Positions 24,500 through 35,652 of a stretch of DNA of 64,000 nt are shown here, piece after piece; the stretch's first letter is position 1; the number at the start of each line of letters is the position of its first letter. The position numbers were made by a program, and so were the translations under genes. Origin of the DNA: Tetragonia tetragonoides (taxonomy: Eukaryota; Streptophyta; Magnoliopsida; Caryophyllales; Aizoaceae); the NCBI GenBank assembly GCA_038025085.1, contig CM076143.1:13811501-13875500 (forward strand), given 5' to 3'. Below the pieces are notes generated by a model. It was not told the DNA's origin. It was given only the letters and a program-made list of their open reading frames with translations, and made no database searches.

Positions 24500-24800
24500 A
24501 GGGTCTTTTACGACGGGATTTGTATATACCTTTGCCCCCCGTCGTAGAAGATGGTCGTCGTTATTGCACTTTATGACGGTTATTGAGGTCCCGTCGCGAA
24601 TGAGCATGTACGACGGGATATTCTCCCGTCGTATGTATCTTGCATTTCGACGGGCTACCCCGTCGTAATTGGTCATTCACGACGGGATTAACCCGTCGTA
24701 ATTGGTCATCCCCGACGGGACTAACCCGTCGTAATTGGTCATCCCCGACGGGACTAACCCGTCGTAATTGACCTTTCGCGACGGGATTAACCCGTCGTAA
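24500..24800. repeat. CACTA subterminal repeats with palindromic cores
   Basis: From about 24648 to 24800 a ~33-bp unit recurs five times: a core of the form CGACGGGxxTAACCCGTCG (each half inverted relative to the other) followed by TAATTGGTCATC or a variant. Three further, more diverged CGACGGG/CCCGTCG pairs lie between 24510 and 24640. In CACTA elements such arrays are transposase-binding sites. Confidence 0.8.
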
Positions 24801-25022
24801 ATGTAAGCACAAAAAATAAAAATAAAAAGTTCGCAAATCTCGTCATTAGCATTATGAGTTCGGCATACTACTAGGAACAAATCACATTCACCCCGTTTTA
24901 GTAAAACTACATATGTCCATATAAATCAAGTGGTTGCACAAAACATCAATTTACAAATACACACGAAGAAAAAAAAAAAGAGCTTACAGATTCTAAAACA
25001 CAAATGGAATAAACAACTTTAT

Positions 25023-26110
25023 CACAAATGAACCCAACGATAGCATATGCTCTAAACGACTAAACCTCTAGGATAGCATTCCAAAACTGAACGAAGTTTT
25101 GTGCTCATGATTCCTTTGCCATTTGCTTTGCTACTGCACTAGCTGCTTATAAGGTTTGCCTTTCTCACCTCATGCTTCCTTTGCCATTTGCTTTGCTACT
25201 GCAGTAGCTGCTTGCAATTATATAAATGACATGCTCATTAAATAAATGTGAAGTAAAATTGGTGGTAGCATGAAATGTAGTCTGAGTAGTAGCATATGGG
25301 GAGAGTGCAGAGATTAACTTAAGGATGTCATATGAATGTTCGGATAGGATCAAGGCAGGGCTGTAGAAGCTACACACTCACATTACTGGAGTACTAGGAT
25401 ATTCGCAAATATCTAGGAAGTTGAATATTGTGCATAAAGAAAAGCAAAAGAGTTAACAGACTAGTGACTATAGTTGCAAAGCTCTGAAATGATTCAGAAA
25501 AGAGCTGCCAGACTAGTGGCTAATTAATTAAGCTCTGAAATGGTTACATGTTCAATTTAGTTGAACGATTATATGCCTTTGGATAGTCATTGTGTAAATA
25601 AAGGACACTTTAAATTTAAAGCTGAATACATTTTAGGGAGAGAAATTGAACCTTCTGCTTGCTTGAGGACCTGTGTGAGTCTGAGAATTTCCTGTTTTGC
25701 CTGAAAGTTCAACAAGAAAATCGTTATGTAAATTACTATAGCTTGAAGTTTGGACAGAAAATTGTACTTAAAACAAAGACTTAGGCCACAAAATAAAGAG
25801 ACTACCAGCTGTTTCACAGAGAGATTGCGAGATCGAACATAACCGCTGAGAAGGAGGGTACATTTTCCTGAAACAGAATCCAAAGTAAAATATCAGATAC
25901 AACAAACATAAGCAAAAAACTTATTCTAAGTCCGCCATTTGCCTTCAGTCAAAAGATTAATTGAACTTGACAAAGATAACATGAATCTAAAATATTCTCA
26001 AGACCAACAGGAATGAAGCAGCAAAGAAGAAATCTGAACAAATGAACCCAATGATTAGCATTTGCTCTAAACCTCTAGGATAGCATTCCAAAATTGAACA
26101 ATGTTTTATA
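25023..26110. repeat. Internal direct duplications inside the CACTA element
   Basis: The segment at 25023-25095 (containing GCTCTAAAC and CCTCTAGGATAGCATTCCAAAA) recurs at 26036-26105. A 57-bp unit with CCTTTGCCATTTGCTTTGCT is tandemly doubled at 25111-25220. A third pair around AGACTAGTG...AAGCTCTGAAATG lies at 25455-25550. The origin is unknown; captured host DNA is possible. Confidence 0.6.
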
Positions 26111-27595
26111 AGAAAGTCATAACGATGCAAGATAATGAACTCAGAGGCTCGCAGTTACACAAACAATGCAAGATCAGGATAATATGATATCAAATTCACA
26201 ATGAATTTAGTTTACAGATGGTTACCTACTGTCAAACTGCATTTAAACAGAAAATAGAAGGCAAAGTGAATGATAAGATGATGTCAAGAATCAAGACAGA
26301 ACAGAGACACCATAGTTTTAACTATTACATATCAAAACTGAGGAATATTAGAATTCAACTAGAAAATAAACATCCAAAATAGTACAATGTTCCCATTCAC
26401 ATGCTTAGAAAATCTAGAGCAGAGATAAATTGCATACTAGAGATGAATTGATTAGCAATCTGCAAGTGAGAGAAATCTGCAAGTGAAAGAAACCTGCCAC
26501 TGCACTGCAATATCTTTTCAAGTACAAATGATTCAATCCGCAAACATATACAGCAGTGAAAGAGAATCTAACATCAATATCAATAATAGAGCTTGAGACC
26601 AGAAATTTAAGCATCAAAATAAAATAGTGAAGGTTAAGCCCTAACCTGCAAAATTAGCTTCAAACCTCAAGATTAAATTTAAATGAACTGATTCATACAT
26701 AATAATTTGACACCTCAAACCCTAATTCAAATCAAATACAAGTTTGAAACCTAACAATAAATCAAAAGGAACCTAAATATTGCAACAAATTCAGAAGAAA
26801 CCTAAATTTCAAGATTTAAACCTAAATTAGTGAACCTAAATTACAGAGAATTAAACCAAATTTCCGATGCATTACCTGAATTTTCAAAACTAAAAATACT
26901 GTAGATTGATCTGAAATTTGTGCCAAAAATCTAAACCTAGACCTAAATTTCTACAACAGTTAATCACAAATCAATTGATTATCAGACAATATCAACATCT
27001 AAAATCACATCAATCGCAAACAACTATCGCAAAGACTAACTACTTAGATTTAAGATTTTATTGTTGAAATTGATTATCGGAAAGGATATTAGTATGGAGA
27101 TATGAATCAAGGGATAAAAATTCAGCAATAATCAATATAATTAACATACGATTAGCCTGCTTCTCTTTTGATAGCTATCTAGCAAAAATCGAACAAAAAA
27201 CCATTGATTGATTTAGAGATCAAACCCTAAGCAAAAATTTGATAGAGATGAATCATGCAAATAATGACGAATTTGTAGAGAGAAATCGAAAACAGGAAAC
27301 CTATCTTCAAAGTGTATTGCATTTCGCAAATTTGAAACCACAACCAAGAAGAAAACTAGAAGAGCTTAAATTCATTACCTAAATGCTCAGATAATCACAC
27401 AACTAGATGAAATCTGTAGATTCTCTCTCTACGTGCTTCTCTCGCATCTAGTTTCCCTGTTGAAGAGCGTTTCTCTCTCCGTTAGTTGAGTACTGAAACT
27501 GTGAAAACTGAAAAGTCTAATTGATAACTGGAAAAAACTGGGTTAAACTGGTAGAACCTAAGAGAAATTGAAAAAACTGAAAATTATTTAATTTT

Positions 27596-27692
27596 CACTA
27601 CTAATAATAATAATAATAATAATAATTAATATCAATAATAATAATATTAATATTTAATAATAATACTAACAATAATAATAAAATCAATAATT

Positions 27693-27724
<32 letters not shown>

Positions 27725-27838
27725 TTTATTTTATTATTTTTATTATTCTTATTATTATTAATAAATACTATTATTATTATTTCTACTATTATTAGTAATA
27801 CTAGTATTATTATAATAATAAAAATAATAATAATAAGA

Positions 27839-27935
<97 letters not shown>

Positions 27936-27945
27936 GTTTTTGTTG
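27596..27945. repeat. (TAA/TTA)n microsatellite tract
   Basis: About 350 bp consist of TAA runs and then TTA runs. The longest pure stretch, (ATT)n, spans roughly 27839-27932. It gives a spurious poly-Asn reading frame on the minus strand. It lies inside the CACTA element. Confidence 0.95.
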
Positions 27946-27959
27946 TTGTTATCATTATT

Positions 27960-28095
27960 ATTAAAACTGGGCAAAACTGGATAAAACTGGACAAAACTGG
28001 GAAAAACTGGGTCAAACTGGGCAAAACTGGACAAAACTGTATTTTGTAACTAGTGAATGGTGAAAACTGGACAAAACTGGGCAAAATTGGAAACC
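27960..28095. repeat. AAAACTGGGC minisatellite
   Basis: Ten-base units such as AAAACTGGGC and AAAACTGGAC repeat about ten times. Related AACTGG words also occur on the other side of the microsatellite at 27495-27560. Confidence 0.85.
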
Positions 28096-28129
28096 AATTG
28101 AAAAGAACATGCCCTTAGTCCATGGTGGA

Positions 28130-28400
28130 CTAATATTTGGAGTCACCCCCTAATTCACCTGGAGCCACCCCTCTCTAAAAGTGGAGCCACCCCTACTTTA
28201 CCTATAGTCATCCCTCAAATTTATACTTGGTACCACCCCTACTTCACCTGGAACCACCCCCTACTTTACCTGGAGCCACTCCTTACTTCACCTGTAGTCA
28301 CCACCCTTCAAAATTACTTTACTTGGAGCCACCCCCTATTTTACCTGGAGCCACCTACTTCACCTGGAGCCACCCCTCAAAATTACTTGGTTCACGCTGG
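28130..28400. repeat. GGAGCCACCCC minisatellite near the right CACTA end
   Basis: About ten irregular copies of a 25-35 bp unit built around ACCTGGAGCCACCCC(CT)ACTTT. They form a second type of subterminal repeat, distinct from the CGACGGG array at the left end. Confidence 0.8.
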
Positions 28401-28531
28401 ACTAAGTCCACACAAAACATGCTGATTGGACCACGAAGGGCTCTAATATTGTCATAGTTGGATACCATTTACGACGGGATTTTACTCCTATCGTAAATGG
28501 GTTGTCGTAAAAGGGTTTATTTCTAGTAGTG

Positions 28532-31187
28532 TCTGAAAACTGATATACACAATATCTCGATCATGATTACTAGACCAAGATATCCTTAATTTGTCAAAGA
28601 TATGCTATAAGTTTAACTTCCTTGAATGATTTTTCAATTCATTCCGGAGGTTCCAAGAGTACCTATTCACAAATGTGGAGGGTTAGGACGTGGGGAAATG
28701 TTAATGATACGTTTTAAGACTATTTTTTCACTAGTAGCCTCAAATTGTTTTTGACAAGTGCATGAACTACTAACTTATACTCCAATAGGAGAATACATAA
28801 AAATAATGGAGGAGAAGGAGGTGAGTGAAGGAAGGAATTAAGTGAGAGAGAGGTGGATGAGGTGGGAGCACAAGTGATAAGTGTTCCACTCTTATAATTT
28901 AATGGTTAGGGGATTAAATTCTTATCTTTGTAGAGAGAATAAAATCTCATCTATATTTATTTGTAGGGAGAATCTCCTCTTCTACTTGAGCCCGTAAGCT
29001 CATCAAAGATAAGTTGGCTTGCCAGACACGTATGGTTTACAGGTTATTACATACATCCTTGTAGAAGAAAAAAAAATTTGAGAAAAAGAGGGGAAGTTGC
29101 AAGAAATTTGGCCAAAGAGCCTTAGCCCTTAGTTTGGGTTTAGTTAAAATTGGGCTTGGCCGCTTGGGCTAGCTAGATGATATAAATCGTGCAAAATCCA
29201 CAAAACCGAAATGTTCAGCCCTAAAGCCACTAACCACGCCTTAGCCCGATCATATACTTCTTTTTTCTTTGGTAAACCGAGAAGAGAGTGCAAGTGAATG
29301 ACAACTTATGCACTCCCCACTACGTCATGTTTAGGCTTTTGTGTTCGACAGAGAACATATCAAATTAACTGAATAACCAGCAAGCATTGGCCCATCAACA
29401 TAACACCAACAATGGGCTAGTATAATTCCTAAAAGTCAGGCGTCAGCGGACATATGGCAGGGGGGGAATGTGGATTCAAACTCATGACCTTGCCTTACCA
29501 AACCACTTGAGAGTAAGCTTGGAACCACTAGACCAACACCCTTATTGTACAAGATCATATATACTTACTAACGATAGTTGGTTTGATTTTTAGCTTAATC
29601 ATACATAATCAATTCTTAAATTCTAATTATTAATTAATGCTAATTGAGTTTAATTAGAAGATAAACAAACTTAAAATTTATCGGTGTTAAAATTGAACAA
29701 AGGAACTACAAGTTCAATCAATAGATAACAATTTCGATAATATTTGTAAATTCATTGTACATTTTTTTCCCTTAAGGAGTAATATTTATGTTACTTTTCA
29801 TTATAATGAAATAAATTACTTTGAATTCGCTTTTTTATCACCAATGCTTTTATCACTATTTTATTTAATCAACAAGTTGTAGATATTTTTCGAAATGCAT
29901 TTTTTTATTTTTATTGTTTGGCAAAGAAGAACTTCTTTTCTTTTTGGGCGTGGCTAAAGGGTACCTTCTAACGCACGGCCTCAGGTATTCCACGAATTAA
30001 TTCGTATAGATGCTCTCCAGGAGATTTGAACCCATGACCTGATGTACAAGTTGCAACTTGTTTACCAGTGAGCCAACACCTCTTAAGTTTTCGAAATGCA
30101 TTTTAAATTAGTGCAAATCCTCACGATCAAAGAGACTCTGATCTAGGACTTACCTCAAGGTCGTTTTTGGGTTACTAATACAACCTTTTGAGGAGAAGGA
30201 AAGAAAAAATATTGCCATAAGTGCGCACATAATATTTGCAGGAAGCATCTGCTGTTATTGAACAGAAACTATCGAGCCAAAGAAAATTACGAACATGCTG
30301 CAATCCTCCATATCTGTTTCCATTTGTTCTCCACAGGTCCTGTAATGTCATCAGCTCAGGTAATCTCTAATGCGGATTTAACAGAATATTTTCCCAAGCT
30401 GATCATGAACATTAGCAGCATTGGCAATACTTTGTCTTGGACAATAAGGAGTGAATTTTAGTTGTAATTACCTGAGAAATGAGAACTAAGTTTCTGAGTG
30501 AGTACTTAAGGCCTTTGTATTTTTTGAAATTTTGTTTCCTGATTCACAGAAAACTGGCACTTCATTATTTCTGCTTCTTTTTGGTTCATGTCATTTCTGA
30601 TTTCCAAATAAACCAGAGATACTGGAGCTTGTCAGAAGCTATATATAGTGAAACGCTATATAAGCAAGTGTAAACATATTTACATAGCACACCAAGCAAT
30701 AAAACTGTTAGCTTATTCTCAAACTTCCTTACAACTGGTGTATGTACACTGGTATTATAATTCTCTATACACTGTATCATATACCTTTGCAATTTCCAGC
30801 TGAAGGTTTTCTAGTTCTCCCTACAGGCCTACAGAACTAGTAATTAGGCTGCTCTAATTGCAAAGCAGTGAACAACAGAAGATAGTACCAGTGTGCTGAA
30901 AATATTCAGATGAGGATCTATATGCAAAGTTACAAACTCTACATTCTTACAACAACAAGAAGAACATCCAGTTTAGTCCTAAAAAAATATGAATAAAAAT
31001 ACAAATACTCTCTTATGAGGCGGCTTTTATTGCTCGCAGGTATCATGACTCATGCATGAGGCCGCCTTATATGAGCTTTTGTGGAAATAAAAATAATAAT
31101 CATTTATTTAGGTCCAACAAGTGGTGAAAATGGGGCGTCACCGCGTCAAGATTTACATCTACCAGGTGAAAGTGAAACTCTTACTCA
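28532..31187. other. Intergenic spacer between CACTA element and NLR pseudogene
   Basis: About 2.6 kb with no recognisable gene. A tRNA-like element with a box-B-like TTTGAACCC lies around 29950-30090, and another with ATTCAAACTC around 29460-29540. The last kilobase is the 3' flank of the NLR pseudogene on the minus strand. Confidence 0.45.
29945..30090. repeat. SINE-like/tRNA-related fragment
   Basis: GGGCGTGGCTAAAGGGTACC resembles a box A region. GATTTGAACCCATGACC, about 75 bp on, resembles box B and its flank. The opening words also recur near 21610-21640 (ATGGCTAAGGGCACC). No target duplication was identified. Confidence 0.3.
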
Positions 31188-31640
31188 TCAAATTGCAGTG
31201 AATTGTGGATGTAAAGCAGAGCTAGCTATGGCTTCATCCCAGTCCAAGTTATCCCACCATTCCTTGGTACAGTACACAATTGGTACATTTGATGAATTAA
31301 AGCCCTTAGATGGTAGCTTCTTAACCTGTGGGCAGTCTATCAAAGCAATTGTCTCGAGCACAGGAAAAGATACTGTCACTTCTGCAATACTTCTCAGTTT
31401 ACGGAGGCCTCTGAAAGATATAGTTTTAAGTTTCGGGAAATGTAGCTCTGATGGTGCTTCTGTTGCATCTTTTTCTCCTATAATTTCTTCCATATCTTCA
31501 CAGTAAAATACATAAATCTTTTCAAGGCTCGGAAGTTGTAGAATCCAAGACACATTCTTCAACTTCTGGCAATGCCATATACTAATATAATGGAGATTTC
31601 TGTGACAGCTTTCAGTTACTGATTTCCTCCAAAGGGTGGT

Positions 31641-32385
31641 TGTAGACAACAAAATTAATGCGTAGGCAAAAATAAGTTGAACAAATATAATTTGTATTAA
31701 TTTGAATGTATGGATTACAATCTCTGTATTTTCTATCTGTTATAATGAACAAGTAAATAAATCCTTTGATTCTGTCTCCACGTTGACTTTGAGTCAAGGG
31801 TCGAATGACTTGGTCTCGAGCAAAGTAGTGACGTCACCTCCGAAAGTTGCGGTGAACACGTCGATCTGGATTCGGGGGCCTAGGCTTGATCTCGAATGTA
31901 ACTGTTGGGATGTATGTGCACCTGGTGATGACTTGTAAGTCGTTGAGGTTGTGCTTTTGCAGTTATTTTTTGAATGTTCTTGATCGAGGGTCTTTGAAAA
32001 CTTGAATCTCGATCAAGGTTGCAAAGGCGGTGGAGGAAATACTCTGGCAGGGCTTTCTGCTTGTAGATAATTTTCAACCTCTGGAATGAAGTGAAACTTC
32101 GGTATTTATAGAGAGGAACAGGGAGTTCTGATCCCCTAACGGGCTTGGTAGTCATGGACTGGGCCCAATTTCTTGATTTGGTAGTCTTTCCTTGTGGTTT
32201 TGGACGATTTAACGGTTTATTTGGCCCAACAGGTGTGGGTTGGCCCAAGGGTTAAATATAAGCCCATTTTGATGGTTTTGGCCCATATTAATTTTCGTGG
32301 TTAATTAATTAAATTAAGCTAAATATATTTTTAACCCAAATTAATTAAATTCAATTAAGCACTTAATAAATTTTTAGTGCCTACA
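31641..32385 (-). repeat. 3' LTR of the gag-only Gypsy element
   Basis: 745 bp, TGTAGACAAC...GTGCCTACA on the plus strand. It is collinear with 37128-37871. It carries the same TATTTATA (TATAAATA on the minus strand) near 32100. Confidence 0.93.
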
Positions 32386-33789
32386 AATTGCCCCCTCGAG
32401 ACCGAGCCACGTGCACGACGTCGTGTTTCATCGTGACGAGGTGTCGAACTGGACTTGACGTATCAGTCTATCATGTAGTTGACTCCATTATAGGGAGCGG
32501 GGATATGTTTAGATTCAAGGGTTTGGAAGCGTTTTCTTGAATCTAGCAGAACGAGGGTCTTGTCGACTTGTTCCCGAACTCCGTACCTACTTTTTTTTTG
32601 TGGTAGGGAGGTGACGGGGCCTTTGTTGTGGCTTGTTCCATCATGTCTGACGGGGCCTTTGTGGCTTGTTCCGTCTCGCCTGACGGGGCCTTTGTGGCTT
32701 GTTCCGTCTCGCCTCCTCAACGATAACATGGTGTTATCACTTTATTGAACTTTTGACTTAGAAGGTAAACAGTTTATTTGTTGCGTGCAGTATAACACTT
32801 GTAGTCGTCTCTTTGTCAAATGATTGGCTTGGCGAGTGAGACTGTGTTTATGCAGATAATTTTTTTGAGCTTCACTTGATTGTCACACGACAAATAGTTG
32901 TCCTGTATAAATTGAGTAATGTTACCCATGTCGACTATTAACTTGATTGGCTGACTCCATTTTTTGTGTGACTCCCTTGGTCACTCTGCGGTTGTCCCAC
33001 TAACATTAAATTACCCAGGTTGAATGTTGACTTGATTGGATAACTTCTTTTTTTTAAAATACTTTGGCCGCCAAGCAGTTGTCTCGCCTTTACCGTCGAG
33101 TTATGTCATGACTGTAATTGGTCTCCTAATAGAATTAGGTGTGTGACTTCCAATCAATTTCCAACTAGGACTGAAGACTATATATACATGGGTTCCGCCA
33201 TCAGAATTTTCGCCGCAGACTTCTCATAGCGGAACAGGTACTCTTCGCATCAATTTATTTTCTCGTCATCAGTTTGTTTTCTTGTCATTGGTGTATTGGG
33301 CAGCTTGGCTTTGAAACTTCTTTTTTACTTCCTTTCCCTTTTATTTGTGCTACCACTTTGGTTAACACACGTAGCGAGCTACTCACTAAATATCAAGCAA
33401 ATTTATTTTTCTTGCTTCTGTATACATCGGTTTCCGTAGCTTTGTTGTTGATCTCCATAGGGATTTCTTCACCTCCTTGCTTTTTGTAGTCCAGTAGCAT
33501 GGTAATGCTTGATTTTTTTTTTTTTCTTTCTTCTGAATTTGCTTTGGTTTCGTAACTACGGTCTTTGTAGGTCAGTAATAAACTAATTAGTAGCAAATTA
33601 TTTTGCAAGTCCCTTTGTGATTCAAGCACTTTGATGGCTACTCAAAAGAAGGTGAGATTTTTATCAAAGTCCCCCTTTTTTTTTACCCCTTCTAGCCATG
33701 GTTTGCTCTGGGTATACATGCATGTCTTGTATTTGATATGTCTTGCATGCATATTTTTTTTTTAGGGTCCAAGTATGATGACTCGAAGG

Positions 33790-34466
33790 GCAAGACATAA
33801 TACATGGGATCATCTCGTATTTGTGAACTCATGCGTTGTAACCGTTAGAGGCAATCTCGGGTTCACATCTCCATGCGTTGTACCCCCATGTATTTGAAAA
33901 CCAAGATATAGTACATAGAATCATCTCGGATTTGTGAACTCATGCGTTGTAACTGTTAGAGGCCATCTGGGGTTCACATCTCCATGCGTTGTACCCTATG
34001 TGCTTGAAGACCAAGACATAGTGCATAGAATCATCTCAGATTTGTGAACTCATGCGTTGTAACCGTTAGAGGCCATCTCGGGTTCACATCTCCATGCGTT
34101 GTACCTTATGTTCTTGAACACCAAGGTTCGCCGCCGTACCCTAAGTCATCTCGGATTTGTGAACTCATGCGTTGTAACCGTTTAAGGCCATCTCGGGTTC
34201 ACATCTCCATGCGTTGTACTTAGGTACCAGAAGAAAGATACTTGCCCCCGTACTCTAAGTTATCTCGGATTTGTGAACTCATGCGTTGTAACCGTTTGAG
34301 GCCATCTCGGGTTCACATCTCCATGCGTTGTACTTAGGTACCAGATGGAACAATGTTTGACGTCATACTCTAAGTCATCTCGGATTTGTGAACTCATGCG
34401 TTGTAACCGTTAACGGCCATCTCGGGTTCACATCTCCATACGTTGAACTTAGGTACCAGAAGAAAT
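33790..34466. repeat. ~115-bp tandem repeat array inside the Gypsy element
   Basis: Six units begin near 33809, 33926, 34034, 34142, 34262 and 34376. Each contains two related halves: ATCTCGGATTTGTGAACTCATG-like, then CATCTCGGGTTCACATCTCC-like, each followed by ATGCGTTGTA. Units are separated by a variable stretch (for example CTTAGGTACCAGAAG). It does not encode protein. It sits 3' of gag in the element. Confidence 0.9.
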
Positions 34467-34860
34467 AGAACCAAAATGGCACATGGGCTCACTTGCGCAC
34501 AATGTTCCTTCATAACGCAGTAACAAGTTGCAGTGTTGCACAGTTGGAGTTTTGACGAGCGTCGTTCCTTGACATCAAGCGTGGCAAAGTAGCAATTTTG
34601 ACCTTTCACCTGTTGAACTGACACATACACTTGTTTAATGGTTTGTTTGACTGTACTTGGTTAGTTGTTTTTCCAAGTTGCCTACGTACTTATAGGAGCA
34701 TGCAATCACTCTATAAGATCAAGTCATCACGTAGTTCAAATGTTTTTGTTTTTGATTTGCCGTGCACAGTTTATACTCTTGTGGGCTCGAAGTAAATTTT
34801 TTTTTTGATGTGCAGTTTTAGCTCTTGCTTAGGAGTAACCATTGTATCAACAATTTGGTA

Positions 34861-35563
34861 GGCTGGTGCGTGAGAGCTTTCTCCAGACCTTAATGATTTA
34901 ATTTTTCTTTAAAGTAGACTTGGTGCTTGCAAGCTTTCTCCAAGTCTTAATACTTTAAACTAATTCATGTGCAGTTTAAGCTCTTGCTTAGGAGCATTGA
35001 AGATGCGGACTTCAAAGTTAGGATAAAGCTTACTCAAAGTCATTCACCATCAACAACCTTGCTGGCGTCATTTGTGTAGACACTCTGAATAATGAAGGTG
35101 CTAGAATGTACGAGTGTTAAGTCGAAGACATGGTTCTCGAAAGCTTTCTCCACCTCTCTTGAGACTTTGAAATAAACTTAGGGCTTGAGAGCTTGACCCT
35201 CGTTTTGATGGTTGATACTTTGAGCTAGACTTGGTGCTTGACAACTTTCTCCAAGTATTGATATGTGAAGCGTTAGGATAGACTTGGTGCTTGTGAGCGT
35301 TCTCCAAATCTTGAAGATTTTAGTTGTACTTGGTGCTTGGTAGCTTTCTCCAAGTGAAGTTCTGAGAGTACTTGGTGCGTGGGAGCTTTCTCCAAGTTTT
35401 AATGCTTGATTTTTTTTAAGTTAGACTTGGTGCTTGATAACTTTCTCCAAATCTTGATGCATGAAGTTTTGAGACGTTTGGTGCTTGGGAGCGTTCTCCA
35501 AGTCTCGATGTTTGAAGTGTTGGGATAGACTTGGTGCTTGTGAGCGTTCTCCAAGTCTTGCCC
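34861..35563. repeat. Second, irregular tandem array inside the Gypsy element
   Basis: About a dozen variants of AGACTTGGTGCTTGxGAGCTTTCTCCAAGTCTTGATG recur with 45-65 bp spacing. In the minus orientation they give short reading frames with a repeated WRKLSSTKS-like phrase. No known domain. Confidence 0.8.
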
Positions 35564-35652
35564 CCCCCGGCCCCCAAGGTTCTTGCCTTGACCCCCAGAG
35601 TTGCTTGATTTTTCCTTAGCAGAGGGAGGAGCGTGAGAGTTTGTCACCCCTT

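Larger units (their letters stand above)
24487..28531. mobile_element. Non-autonomous CACTA (En/Spm) DNA transposon
   Basis: The left end is CACTACTAGAAATAGGG at 24487, and the right end is its inverted counterpart finishing TTTCTAGTAGTG at 28531. Both are flanked by the 3-bp duplication TCT (24484-24486 and 28532-28534), as expected for CACTA elements. Subterminal CGACGGG/CCCGTCG motifs occur at both ends and are abundant on the left. The 4045-bp interior shows no TnpA/TnpD-type transposase. It holds direct duplications, an (ATT)n tract and two minisatellites. It must depend on a helper in trans if still mobile. Confidence 0.9.

Noticed and set aside
24479..24880. Overlapping minus-strand frames with a repeated YDGLVPSGMTN-like or RRVSPVGDDQL-like phrase
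   Set aside because: They arise from the CACTA subterminal repeats read in different frames; there is no protein family.
27758..28084. Open frame encoding a long poly-Asn stretch on the minus strand
   Set aside because: It is a translation of the (TTA)n microsatellite and adjoining AAAACTGG minisatellite inside the CACTA element.
31702..31938. Plus-strand 78-codon frame, duplicated at 37189-37425
   Set aside because: Both copies lie in the two LTRs of the Gypsy element and exist only because the LTRs are duplicates.
33790..34466. Regularly spaced repeats resembling a CRISPR array
   Set aside because: This is a plant retrotransposon interior. Units are tandem with two related halves, and spacers are not unique or uniform.
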